Source: an uncultured Chitinophagales bacterium (lineage in GTDB: Bacteria > Bacteroidota > Bacteroidia > Chitinophagales > Chitinophagaceae). From it: a DNA stretch of 35,866 nucleotides. Both the position numbers and the translations under genes were made by a program. Positions 1 to 7,070 of this stretch are shown here, in pieces. Numbering within the stretch: the first letter of the stretch is position 1; every line of letters starts with the position of its first letter. The DNA lies in NCBI GenBank assembly GCA_946886475.1, contig CAMPIQ010000019.1, positions 1 to 35,866 on the forward strand, read 5' to 3'. A model generated the notes under the pieces. That model was not told where the DNA came from. It did not search any database and saw nothing but the letters and a program-made list of their open reading frames with translations.

Positions 1-105
1 TTGCAAATCTCCTTATTCCAAAAAGTTAAAAAATCTTTGTTTCATGGCATTTCATGAGCAATTTGTCTAACTTTTCGATCGTTTTCAGGTCAAAACCAAC
101 AACCT

Positions 106-113
106 TATATTTG
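106..113 (+). promoter_or_regulatory. Bacteroidota-type -7 box before the TonB-like gene
   Basis: The sequence TATATTTG matches the TAnnTTTG -7 consensus of the Bacteroidota primary sigma factor. It ends two bases before an ATG at 115, so transcription would begin about at or after that ATG. The next in-frame ATG at 133 is therefore the better start. No clear TTG-type -33 element is visible. The box alone could occur by chance, and its position is the main support. Confidence 0.5.
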
Positions 114-132
114 TATGAACAAATCAATATCC

Positions 133-972
133 ATGTCCAAAGAATTTGAAAAAAAGAAAAACGTAAAGGCCCTGAGCATTACGGCTGTAATAACTGCAGC
201 AATTCTGGCTATGGTAATACTGATCAGCTGGAATATTCCAACCAAAGCTGATCCGCCTCCCGTTGAACAGTTTGTTGAGATCAACCTTGGTAGTGATCTT
301 GACGGTTTTGGTTCTGACCAGCCTTTATTACCCGGTGAAGGCGCTCCTGAACCCACGGCCTATACACCTTCTCAACCGGTAAATGCCGTAGAAGAAAGTG
401 TAAGGGATATATCAAGTGATGACATGAGTAATGACGCCCCGCCTGTTTTGAAACCCATTGTAAGCAACCCGGATGCTAAAAAGACCAATTCTGAATCAAA
501 AGTTGTTAAAACAAATAACACGGAAAAGAAAGAAGTTGTTCAGATACAAAAGCCCAAAGTGGTAATGTCAGGTCCGAGAGGCGGTAATGGTACAGGAGGT
601 AATGGTGCCGATTCTTATCAGAAAGGTGGCAACCAGGGAGATGGGAACGGAAGTGGCGACAAGGGTGTAAATGGAGGCGACCCGAATGGCACGCGTTATA
701 CTGGAGCTCCCAGAAGAATCGGAGCAAAAATTTACCAGATCCCTTCCAAAAGCTTTGAAGACGACTTTAAAGAAAGCGGAACTGTTGTACTGGATATTGT
801 TGTTAATGCCAGTGGAAAACTTGTTTCTGCTACTTATCAGCCCCAGGGTTCAAGCATTACAAACAGGAATCAGATAGAAATTGCAAAAAGAAGAGCTTCT
901 GAACTTGACTATCCTAAATATGATGGAGGGTTCAGGCAAAAAATCTCCATGAATTTCCAGGTTCGTGGATAA
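133..972 (+). CDS. TonB/TolA-like energy-transducer protein
   Basis: 279 residues when started at ATG 133. A longer start at ATG 115 adds six residues but sits directly behind a TATATTTG box. The layout is TonB/TolA-like: a short charged cytoplasmic N-terminus, one membrane helix at about residues 12-33, a long Pro/Ser-rich periplasmic linker with a Gly/Asn-rich stretch at about 149-186, and a small C-terminal domain from about 195. That domain has the pattern G-T-V-V-L-D-I-V-V-N-x-x-G-K-L seen in TonB C-terminal folds. Such proteins carry proton-motive energy from an ExbB/ExbD complex to the outer membrane. In relatives, as I recall, this gene follows exbB-exbD genes and precedes folC; folC is indeed next, but any exb genes lie outside the window. 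A TolA-like envelope role is equally possible. Confidence 0.75.
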   Translation: MSKEFEKKKNVKALSITAVITAAILAMVILISWNIPTKADPPPVEQFVEINLGSDLDGFGSDQPLLPGEGAPEPTAYTPSQPVNAVEESVRDISSDDMSNDAPPVLKPIVSNPDAKKTNSESKVVKTNNTEKKEVVQIQKPKVVMSGPRGGNGTGGNGADSYQKGGNQGDGNGSGDKGVNGGDPNGTRYTGAPRRIGAKIYQIPSKSFEDDFKESGTVVLDIVVNASGKLVSATYQPQGSSITNRNQIEIAKRRASELDYPKYDGGFRQKISMNFQVRG

Positions 973-993
973 ATCTGAAATTACATTTGCTGA

Positions 994-2307
994 GTGAATT
1001 ACCAGCAGACAATTGATTATCTATATAAAACACTGCCCATGTTCAGCCGCATGGGCAGTGCTGCTATTAAAAAGGACCTCGACAACATTATAGTTTTGTG
1101 TGAGGCCCTTGGCAATCCCCAGCATACATTCAAAACCATTCATGTAGGTGGTACCAATGGCAAAGGCTCCGTGAGCCATATGCTATCTTCCATATTTCAG
1201 TCGGCCGGCATAAACACCGGTTTATATACTTCACCCCATCTTTATGATTTCAGGGAAAGGATCAGGGTCAACGGCATTATGGTGAATGAAAGTTTTGTTG
1301 TTGAATTTGTTGAAAAGATCAGGCCCCTCATTGAAAAGATCAGGCCTTCATTCTTTGAGATCACGGTAGCCATGGCCTTTGAATTTTTTGCTGTGAGGCA
1401 GGTGGAAATGGCCATTATTGAAGTGGGACTGGGAGGAAGACTGGACAGCACAAATATTATTTCACCGGAATTTTCTGTAATCACCAATATAGGATGGGAC
1501 CACATGAACCTTCTTGGCAATAGCCTTGAAGCAATTGCAACTGAAAAAGCAGGTATCATCAAACCTGATATTCCGGTTGTGATTGGAGAAAGACAGCATG
1601 CTATTGATAAGGTCTTCGAAAAGATCGCAGGAGAAAAACAAAGTCCTGTATATTTTGCTTCAGACGAATTTACAGCTGTTGACCAGAAATGGGAAAATGG
1701 AACACTGGCCATTGAAGTAATGGACAGGGAAAAACACAAAACCATTTGGTGGGAAACGGATCTGCAGGGAATTTACCAGGGCAAAAACATTTGTACGGTT
1801 TTAAAGTGCCGGCAACTCATAGAGATGAATACCTCTTTTCCGGTTAGTGAAGCAATTGTTGTACACGCATTAAAAAATGTAAAAAAACTTACCGGGCTGC
1901 AGGGCAGATGGGATGTGATACATGAAGAGCCGCTGGTTGTTCTTGAGGTGGCGCATAATACAGATGGCATAATACAAATGATGGATCACCTAAACAAATT
2001 GAAATTTGACCAACTGCATTTGATCATAGGAATGGTAAAGGATAAGGATGTGGACGAAGTATTGAAATTGCTGCCTGAAAAAGCAAACTATTATTTTTCG
2101 CATGCCCATATTCCCCGTGCTTTGAGTGCTCCGGAATTAAAAAATAAAGCACAGAACCATTCTCTGTATGGAGAAGCATATGAAGATGTGAACAAGGCAT
2201 TGTACAGGGCCATTAAGAATGCTTCAAAAAATGATATCATCATTATTTGCGGAAGCATTTTTCTGGTGGCGGAAGTTGATAAGAACTTAATAGGACAGCT
2301 GGCCTAA
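994..2307 (+). CDS. folC: Folylpolyglutamate synthase / dihydrofolate synthase
   Basis: 437 residues, the usual FolC length. It adds glutamate to folates and in many bacteria also makes dihydrofolate from dihydropteroate. Visible motifs are the P-loop GTNGKGS at residues 53-59, the Mur-ligase-family stretch GLGGRLDSTN at 145-154, ITNIGWDHMNLLG at 163-175, and a C-terminal ligase motif of the form L-E-V-A-H-N-T-D-G where many homologues have D-G-A-H-N. The start is GTG at 994, 21 bases after the TonB-like gene. An ATG at 1039 would cut conserved N-terminal residues, so GTG is preferred. The gene is probably co-transcribed with the TonB-like gene. Its last 21 bases overlap the 3' end of the convergent NUDIX gene. 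Confidence 0.93.
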   Translation: MNYQQTIDYLYKTLPMFSRMGSAAIKKDLDNIIVLCEALGNPQHTFKTIHVGGTNGKGSVSHMLSSIFQSAGINTGLYTSPHLYDFRERIRVNGIMVNESFVVEFVEKIRPLIEKIRPSFFEITVAMAFEFFAVRQVEMAIIEVGLGGRLDSTNIISPEFSVITNIGWDHMNLLGNSLEAIATEKAGIIKPDIPVVIGERQHAIDKVFEKIAGEKQSPVYFASDEFTAVDQKWENGTLAIEVMDREKHKTIWWETDLQGIYQGKNICTVLKCRQLIEMNTSFPVSEAIVVHALKNVKKLTGLQGRWDVIHEEPLVVLEVAHNTDGIIQMMDHLNKLKFDQLHLIIGMVKDKDVDEVLKLLPEKANYYFSHAHIPRALSAPELKNKAQNHSLYGEAYEDVNKALYRAIKNASKNDIIIICGSIFLVAEVDKNLIGQLA

Positions 2308-2832
2308 TCTTTCCAAGGCATAAAAGATACAGGTAGTATGGAGCGACTGTACGATCTTATGTTCTTTAACCAGGTCTTTTACTTCTTCTACTGAATGTAA
2401 CAACACCTCCATGTCTTCTGTTTCATCCAGCATTTGTCCACCCGTTTTCTTTCCACCCCTGGCAAGGAACATGTGCATATAATTATTACTGGTAGCCGGA
2501 TTTGGTGCAATCTTTCCAATTGATTCTATGGAATCAAACTCATATCCCGTTTCTTCTTTTAATTCACGTGCAACCGCAGTTGCTGCATCCTCTCCTTTAT
2601 CAACCACTCCTCCCGGCAATTCCGTACTGATCACCCCAAGACCATGACGGTATTGTTTCACCAGCAACACCTTGTTGTCCTCTGTCAACGCAAACGCTGT
2701 AGCCCAGTCGGGATATTCAAGAATAAAATAAGAAGCATGTTTGTTTCCATTGGGCAATTGGCAAACATCCTTTCTAACGCTGAGCCATGGCTCCGAGAAT
2801 ATCCTGTTTGATTCCAGTACTTTCCAATTCAT
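2287..2832 (-). CDS. NUDIX hydrolase, ADP-ribose pyrophosphatase-like
   Basis: 181 residues. A complete Nudix box lies at residues 75-97, with the pattern G-x5-E-x7-R-E-L-x-E-E-x-G-Y. This box binds magnesium and drives cleavage of nucleoside diphosphates linked to another group. The overall length and the upstream segment with L-L-V-K-Q-Y-R resemble the ADP-ribose pyrophosphatase branch (NudF/YjhB-like) rather than MutT, but the exact substrate cannot be read from sequence. It is the last gene of a minus-strand series running from fbp. Its stop lies inside the 3' end of folC, giving a 21-base convergent overlap. Confidence 0.88.
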   Translation of the reverse strand: MNWKVLESNRIFSEPWLSVRKDVCQLPNGNKHASYFILEYPDWATAFALTEDNKVLLVKQYRHGLGVISTELPGGVVDKGEDAATAVARELKEETGYEFDSIESIGKIAPNPATSNNYMHMFLARGGKKTGGQMLDETEDMEVLLHSVEEVKDLVKEHKIVQSLHTTCIFYALERLGQLSY

Positions 2833-2869
2833 CTCCAGTTGCTTGATATGTAAAAAATAAATATAGCAC

Positions 2870-3406
2870 CTACCACCCCATCCTGTCTTTCAATGCAGTA
2901 ATATGTGCAGTATGGTGCTTACCATGCCATGCATAGGTACCTGTAAGGTCCCATAGTGTTAATTGTTTTTTGTGTTCCGGATGAAAAACCGTGCGCATGA
3001 AATCTGATCCGGATAAACTTTGCAACAGCTCATGCCATCGCTGGTGAAGCGCAAATAATAAAGTGATGGATATATTTACGGGAAGGTTTTTTACATCATC
3101 GTGCCGAACCCACAGGTCTTCATTATAGGGCTTTATAGTTGGATTCTCTTCCGTCATTCCCAGTTTGAATCTTATAAATGCATTCATGTGACTGTCGGCA
3201 ACGTGGTGCACAAGCTGGTGTACTGTCCAGCCTCCGTCACGGTAAGGTGTATGGAGTTGTGCTTCATCCAAACCATGAATTGCCGCTTCAAGTGCATTAG
3301 GCAGGAATTTAATTTCAGCCAGCCATTCCTTTCTTTGCTCCTCGGAATAATTCTTTGGTTTGAACTTTCCTATAGGATATCTCAGATCAGTTATTTGCTG
3401 TTCCAT
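2870..3406 (-). CDS. yfiT: YfiT-family (DinB-like) bacillithiol transferase
   Basis: 178 residues, the normal length for YfiT/BstA. The protein has the family's opening Y-P-I-G-K-F, then T-P-Y-R-D-G-G-W-T-V at about 53-62, H-H-V-A-D-S-H at 67-73, and W-H-G-K-H-H-x-A-H near the C-terminus at 160-168. The histidines in these blocks match the metal site of the DinB/YfiT four-helix fold. In Firmicutes such enzymes attach bacillithiol to electrophilic compounds. A bshC gene for bacillithiol synthesis lies in this same window at 21237-22841, which supports the thiol assignment. It follows the FKBP gene by 31 bases on the same strand. The activity in this organism is inferred. Confidence 0.85.
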   Translation of the reverse strand: MEQQITDLRYPIGKFKPKNYSEEQRKEWLAEIKFLPNALEAAIHGLDEAQLHTPYRDGGWTVHQLVHHVADSHMNAFIRFKLGMTEENPTIKPYNEDLWVRHDDVKNLPVNISITLLFALHQRWHELLQSLSGSDFMRTVFHPEHKKQLTLWDLTGTYAWHGKHHTAHITALKDRMGW

Positions 3407-3437
3407 ATATTCTTTTCAGATTTTGTGATCTACATAA

Positions 3438-3875
3438 TCAGCCCGTAATTTCAAGCAACTCAATTTCAAACAGCAGGGTAGCACCACCTGGAATGTCTCC
3501 ACCAGCTCCACGATCACCATATGCCAGGTCGGAAGGGATCCACAACCTCCAGATGCTGCCCACCTTCATCATAGGTATGGCCTGCTGCCAACCTTTGATT
3601 AAAGCATTTAATGGCGCTGTAAAAGGCTGGTTTCTCCGGTATGAACTATCGAACTCTTTCCCGTTCAACAAACTCCCTTTATAATGAGCCCTGATCTTTG
3701 CACTGGGTGCCGGCATTGGTCCTTCTCCTTCTTTCACCACTTCGTATTGCATGCCCCCTGGTAATTCATGAACACCGGGTTTGGTTTTATTTTCCTCAAG
3801 AAATTTTGCTCCGGCTGTTTTTTCTGCATTGATCTTTTCATCGCGGTTTCCTCTAAGTCTGTCCTGTAATGACAT
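3438..3875 (-). CDS. FKBP-type peptidyl-prolyl cis-trans isomerase
   Basis: 145 residues. An N-terminal helical segment of about 35 residues is followed by one FKBP domain. Recognisable blocks are A-H-Y-K-G-S-L-L-N-G-K-E-F-D-S-S-Y, then P-L-N-A-L-I-K-G-W-Q, then W-I-P-S-D-L-A-Y-G-D and the ending A-T-L-L-F-E-I-E-L-L-E. The enzyme speeds proline isomerisation during folding. No signal peptide is seen, so it should act in the cytoplasm, unlike the exported FkpA/Mip type. The short N-terminal segment could be the remains of the dimerisation region of FklB. It lies between the ABC ATPase gene (77-base gap) and the yfiT homologue. Confidence 0.9.
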   Translation of the reverse strand: MSLQDRLRGNRDEKINAEKTAGAKFLEENKTKPGVHELPGGMQYEVVKEGEGPMPAPSAKIRAHYKGSLLNGKEFDSSYRRNQPFTAPLNALIKGWQQAIPMMKVGSIWRLWIPSDLAYGDRGAGGDIPGGATLLFEIELLEITG

Positions 3876-3952
3876 AATTATTTGTATTTAGTTTTTAATA
3901 TTTATCATTTTTACTCCATTTGCCATCGGTTCATCTCCACCGCTGAACCCAG

Positions 3953-4714
3953 TTAAAATTCCCTCAGTGAATGGCCGGTCAAATGTATAAACACATCTTC
4001 CAGGTTGGCATGCTTCATTTCCTTTGGCCTTTCAAATCCTGTTGCCACCAGGTCATCAATCAACCTGTCGGGACTGGCCATGGCAACGATCCTGCCCGAA
4101 TCAACAATGGCAACCCGGTCGCAAAGAAATTCTGCTTCGTCCATATAATGCGTGGTCATAATAACCGTGGTACCTGCTGATCTTATCTGCTTAACCAGTT
4201 CCCAAAGATTTCTCCTGGCCTGTGGATCCAGCCCGGTGGTAGGCTCATCAAGGAAAACTATTTTGGGATCATTGATAAGGGTGGTAGCTATTGAAAACCT
4301 TTGCTTTTGTCCGCCACTGAGGTCCTTCACTTTTGATTTTGCCTTATCGCGAAGACTTACCTTATCCAGCAATTGAAGCGCATCAACTTTACGGTTGTAC
4401 AATCCTGCAAAAAGATCTATGAGTTCAACAAGATTGAGTCCGGGATAGAATCCACTGGTTTGCAATTGCACTCCAATGATCTTCTTAATGGAATTCGGCG
4501 CCTTGTCAAGATCAAATCCATTTACAATGACCCTGCCGCTGGTTTTGTCTCTTAATGTTTCAATAATTTCAAGGGTGGTAGATTTTCCGGCGCCATTGGG
4601 CCCAAGCAGGCCAAATATCTCACCTTCATATACCTCAAAACTGATTCCTTTAACCGCTTCAAAGCTTCCATAATTTTTTACCAGGTCCTGTACTGAGATG
4701 ATGGATTGATTCAT
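3953..4714 (-). CDS. ABC transporter ATP-binding protein (DrrA/CcmA-like)
   Basis: 253 residues, one nucleotide-binding domain. Walker A G-P-N-G-A-G-K-S at 38-45, the signature L-S-G-G-Q at 132-136, Walker B I-V-F-L-D-E at 152-157 and the switch histidine in T-T-H-Y at 189 are all intact. The ending L-E-D-V-F-I-H-L-T-G-H-S-L-R is typical of ATPases that pair with ABC-2-type permeases (DrrA, NodI, Nat-like). These export drugs, lipids or polysaccharides, or act as resistance ATPases. No permease gene is adjacent: the neighbours are GNAT and FKBP genes. The partner must be elsewhere, lost, or not needed. The spacing to the GNAT gene is 8 bases, so they are likely co-transcribed. Confidence 0.93.
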   Translation of the reverse strand: MNQSIISVQDLVKNYGSFEAVKGISFEVYEGEIFGLLGPNGAGKSTTLEIIETLRDKTSGRVIVNGFDLDKAPNSIKKIIGVQLQTSGFYPGLNLVELIDLFAGLYNRKVDALQLLDKVSLRDKAKSKVKDLSGGQKQRFSIATTLINDPKIVFLDEPTTGLDPQARRNLWELVKQIRSAGTTVIMTTHYMDEAEFLCDRVAIVDSGRIVAMASPDRLIDDLVATGFERPKEMKHANLEDVFIHLTGHSLREF

Positions 4715-4722
4715 GATGCAAT

Positions 4723-5196
4723 TTATAGAATGAGTTCCATCCTTACATCAGCCGTTTTAAAAGGTGAATCTTTTACAGGGATGTGTTTGAAGCCATATTT
4801 TTCATAAAGAGCAATAGCGGTGGTTAAATTATGATTTGAAAAAAGACTGATCTTTTCTGCCCCGGCTGATCTTGCATGACCAATGCATTTTTCTAAAAGC
4901 ATTTTACTGATGCCCTGTCCCCGGTATTCAGGGCTCACTGCCATTTTTGCCAGTTCAAATTCTTTTTCTCCTGTTTTCATCAATGCAGCTGAACCTACTA
5001 TCTCTCCATTGTGCATGGCCAGAAAAATCATACCGCCTGCATCCAGAATAATTCCCTGCGGATCATCCAACACCATAAGGTCGTGGTCTTCCACCAGGTT
5101 ATAGGAACGAAGCCATTCCATATTCAGCTGTTTAAAAACTTCATGGTGCTCCGGACGGTACAAAATAATTTCTGTAAAACCTTTTTTACTTTCCAT
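4723..5196 (-). CDS. GNAT-family N-acetyltransferase
   Basis: 157 residues from ATG 5196. A TTG 24 bases upstream also opens the frame but has no support. The acetyl-CoA loop is visible as Y-R-G-Q-G-I-S at 91-97, preceded by the strand M-A-V-S-P-E, and the C-terminal Y-E-K-Y-G-F at 131-136 is typical. The central part (V-G-S-A-A-L, then F-E-L-A-K-M) follows the usual GNAT pattern. The substrate cannot be told; small amines, amino acids and protein N-termini are all possible. It sits 39 bases after fbp and 8 bases before the ABC ATPase gene on the same strand. Confidence 0.87.
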   Translation of the reverse strand: MESKKGFTEIILYRPEHHEVFKQLNMEWLRSYNLVEDHDLMVLDDPQGIILDAGGMIFLAMHNGEIVGSAALMKTGEKEFELAKMAVSPEYRGQGISKMLLEKCIGHARSAGAEKISLFSNHNLTTAIALYEKYGFKHIPVKDSPFKTADVRMELIL

Positions 5197-5235
5197 AATA
5201 CCAATTGACCGCTGCAACAAAATTATGATATCCGC

Positions 5236-6273
5236 TTATGCCGGTTTTTTGGATGATGCAGATGGTGACATACATGATTCCAGTTCTTCCATCATTTTTT
5301 TGCTTCCAATAAACAGTGGAGTGCGCTGGTGCAATTCTTTGGGCACTATATCAAGTATGGAACCCCTGCCATCGGTGGCCTTGCCACCTGCCACTTCCGT
5401 AATGAATGCGAAAGGATTGCATTCATATAACAGGCGAAGTTTTCCTTTTGGCTTTTCCGTTGTACCCGGATACATAAAAATGCCCCCTTTAATAAGATTC
5501 CTGTGTACGTCGGAAACCATGCTGCCAATATACCGCTGGGTATAGGGTCCGCCAGTTTCTTTTGTTTTGTGCTGGCATAGGGTGATATAATTTCTTACTT
5601 CTTCATCGTACTGGAAAAAGTTACCATGGTTTACAGAATAGATCTTCCCGCTTTCCGGGCATTTTATATCCGGGTGACTTAAACAAAACTCACCAATGGA
5701 GGGATCCAGTGTGAAGCCGTTAACGCCCCTTCTGGTTGCATAAACAAGCATGGTAGAAGATCCATAAACAATATAACCGGAAGCTACCTGGTTTCTTCCT
5801 TTCTGAAGAAAATCTTCAAGTATCACTGGTGATCCTCTTTCTGATACACGGCGGTAAATACTGAAAATGGTACCTATGGAAACATTCACATCTATGTTTC
5901 CACTCCCATCAAGCGGATCAAAAAGGCAAACGTATTTTGACTTCATGCTCACCTCATCATCAAATCCAATAAAATCATCTAATTCCTCACTGGCTATCCC
6001 GGCGCAACTGATGCCATGCTGAAGAACGCCCATGAACTGGTTGTTGGCAAAAACATCCAGTTTTTTTACATCCTCACCCTGTACATTTACAGATCCGGCA
6101 TCACCAAGAATATCTACAAGCCCAGCTTTATTCACTTCAACATTCACCCTTTTGGCGGCAAGGCCGATATCCCTCAATAAGCTGCTTAGTTCACCTGTAG
6201 CCTGCGGAAAATTGCGTAACTGTTGTATGGTAAACTCATCAAGAGTAGAAACATGTCTGTTTATAGAACTCAT
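5236..6273 (-). CDS. fbp: Fructose-1,6-bisphosphatase, class I
   Basis: 345 residues, normal for class I FBPase. It removes the 1-phosphate from fructose-1,6-bisphosphate in gluconeogenesis. The metal-binding core D-P-L-D-G-S-G-N at 119-126 is exact, with the acidic pair E-E at 96-97 ahead of it. The segment G-G-P-Y-T-Q-R-Y-I-G-S-M-V-S-D-V-H-R and a later L-L-Y-E-C-N-P-F match the substrate-binding part. The C-terminus has a short extra tail rich in serine. It is the first gene of the minus-strand series ending with the NUDIX gene. A TAnnTTTG box at 6294-6301 and a pair of 8-base direct repeats lie just upstream. Confidence 0.95.
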   Translation of the reverse strand: MSSINRHVSTLDEFTIQQLRNFPQATGELSSLLRDIGLAAKRVNVEVNKAGLVDILGDAGSVNVQGEDVKKLDVFANNQFMGVLQHGISCAGIASEELDDFIGFDDEVSMKSKYVCLFDPLDGSGNIDVNVSIGTIFSIYRRVSERGSPVILEDFLQKGRNQVASGYIVYGSSTMLVYATRRGVNGFTLDPSIGEFCLSHPDIKCPESGKIYSVNHGNFFQYDEEVRNYITLCQHKTKETGGPYTQRYIGSMVSDVHRNLIKGGIFMYPGTTEKPKGKLRLLYECNPFAFITEVAGGKATDGRGSILDIVPKELHQRTPLFIGSKKMMEELESCMSPSASSKKPA

Positions 6274-6293
6274 GCAATCGTTTTTTATTCCAT

Positions 6294-6301
6294 CAAATGT
6301 A
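6294..6301 (-). promoter_or_regulatory. -7 box upstream of fbp
   Basis: Read on the minus strand, TACATTTG matches the TAnnTTTG consensus and lies 20 bases before the fbp ATG. That gives an expected 5' leader of about 15 bases. No convincing -33 element is seen at the expected spacing. The position just upstream of a first gene makes it the best promoter candidate for the fbp series. Confidence 0.45.
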
Positions 6302-6312
6302 AGAGGTTTGAG

Positions 6313-6329
6313 GAATTACGCGAATTACG
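6313..6329. repeat. Direct repeat GAATTACG x2 upstream of fbp
   Basis: Two identical 8-base units lie at 6313-6320 and 6322-6329, one base apart. They fall where a -33 element and an activator or repressor site would lie for the fbp promoter box at 6294-6301. The 212-base gap 6274-6485 otherwise shows no gene. A regulatory role is inference. Confidence 0.3.
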
Positions 6330-6485
6330 TTTTCAAAATGATTCCTGGCACGAGGAGGCCCGGTTTTATTCCTCATTTAAGTAAGCCGCATTAGAAAAAG
6401 AAATAATCCAGGAATACAAATGGGTGTCCAATTAAAAGCACGCATTCCCGAACTCAAATTCGTTCTGATTTCACCGGTCCATCAT

Positions 6486-6965
6486 TCAATATAAGGGTAT
6501 TGCCAATTCATGTTGCCTGCTTCCATCCTTCATGCTGGTTTCAAATAATATAATATGCAGTGTTGAATTGGGTCTTGCTTTTTGGGCTTCCACTACGAAA
6601 TCAAAATTCCCCCATTCAGGTGCTCCCATATCTGCAGTTGTAAATCCTTTTTTTAATTCATTGTGCCCATCTTCAATTACCCATCCAAAACTGGCTTCAA
6701 ATATCTGGGCTTTACCTTTAATCCGGAATTGTTGTTCCCCCATTTTTTCTACGGTTACCTCTTTGAACCTTGTGTTAGCATATTTTTTCTGCGCAGGTGG
6801 ATTTGCCGGTTCCTCTTTCTTTTCTGCACTGCCTGCCGTATCCACAGTATCCACCTTCTGTGACCGGTTTTCTACGCTATCAATGGCATCACTACTCTCT
6901 TTCGGGGTATCATTATTGTTACATGCTATTAGTATGGAAAGCAGGAAGAAAAAAATCAATTTCAT
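6486..6965 (-). CDS. Lipoprotein with Gmad2 immunoglobulin-like domain
   Basis: 159 residues. The N-terminus is a lipoprotein signal with lipobox L-I-A-C and lipidated Cys15, followed by N-N-N-D and an acidic/Ser-rich linker to about residue 60. The C-terminal 90 residues resemble the Gmad2 domain first noted in spore-germination proteins. They run V-x-V-E-K to F-R-I-K-G-K-A-Q-I-F-E-A-S-F, then W-V-I-E-D-G, A-P-E-W-G-N-F-D-F, and finally S-M-K-D-G-S. In Bacteroidota, Gmad2 lipoproteins are found without any sporulation. The function is unknown; a role in envelope binding is a guess. It is transcribed away from the divergent aspartate kinase and sits alone. Confidence 0.72.
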   Translation of the reverse strand: MKLIFFFLLSILIACNNNDTPKESSDAIDSVENRSQKVDTVDTAGSAEKKEEPANPPAQKKYANTRFKEVTVEKMGEQQFRIKGKAQIFEASFGWVIEDGHNELKKGFTTADMGAPEWGNFDFVVEAQKARPNSTLHIILFETSMKDGSRQHELAIPLY

Positions 6966-7056
6966 AATTACAAATAAATGGTTAAGAATGTCTGAAATTA
7001 CAAATTTTGGTAAAGCTGTTGAGAAGAATCAGGCATCTTCAGCAACCGGAGCCTTA

Positions 7057-7064
7057 TATCTTTG
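7057..7064 (+). promoter_or_regulatory. -7 box directly before the aspartate kinase start
   Basis: TATCTTTG matches TAnnTTTG exactly and ends six bases before the ATG at 7071. With the usual spacing from this box, transcription would start at about the A of the ATG, giving a leaderless message. The TTG within the box is also an in-frame start codon on paper, but a start inside a -7 box cannot be in the transcript. Confidence 0.55.
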
Positions 7065-7070
7065 CAGCCT

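Noticed and set aside
115..132. Six-residue N-terminal extension of the TonB-like gene
   Set aside because: It lies two bases behind a TATATTTG box and is unlikely to be in the transcript.
7062..7070. TTG start of aspartate kinase
   Set aside because: The codon is part of the -7 box, and the conserved protein start is the ATG at 7071.
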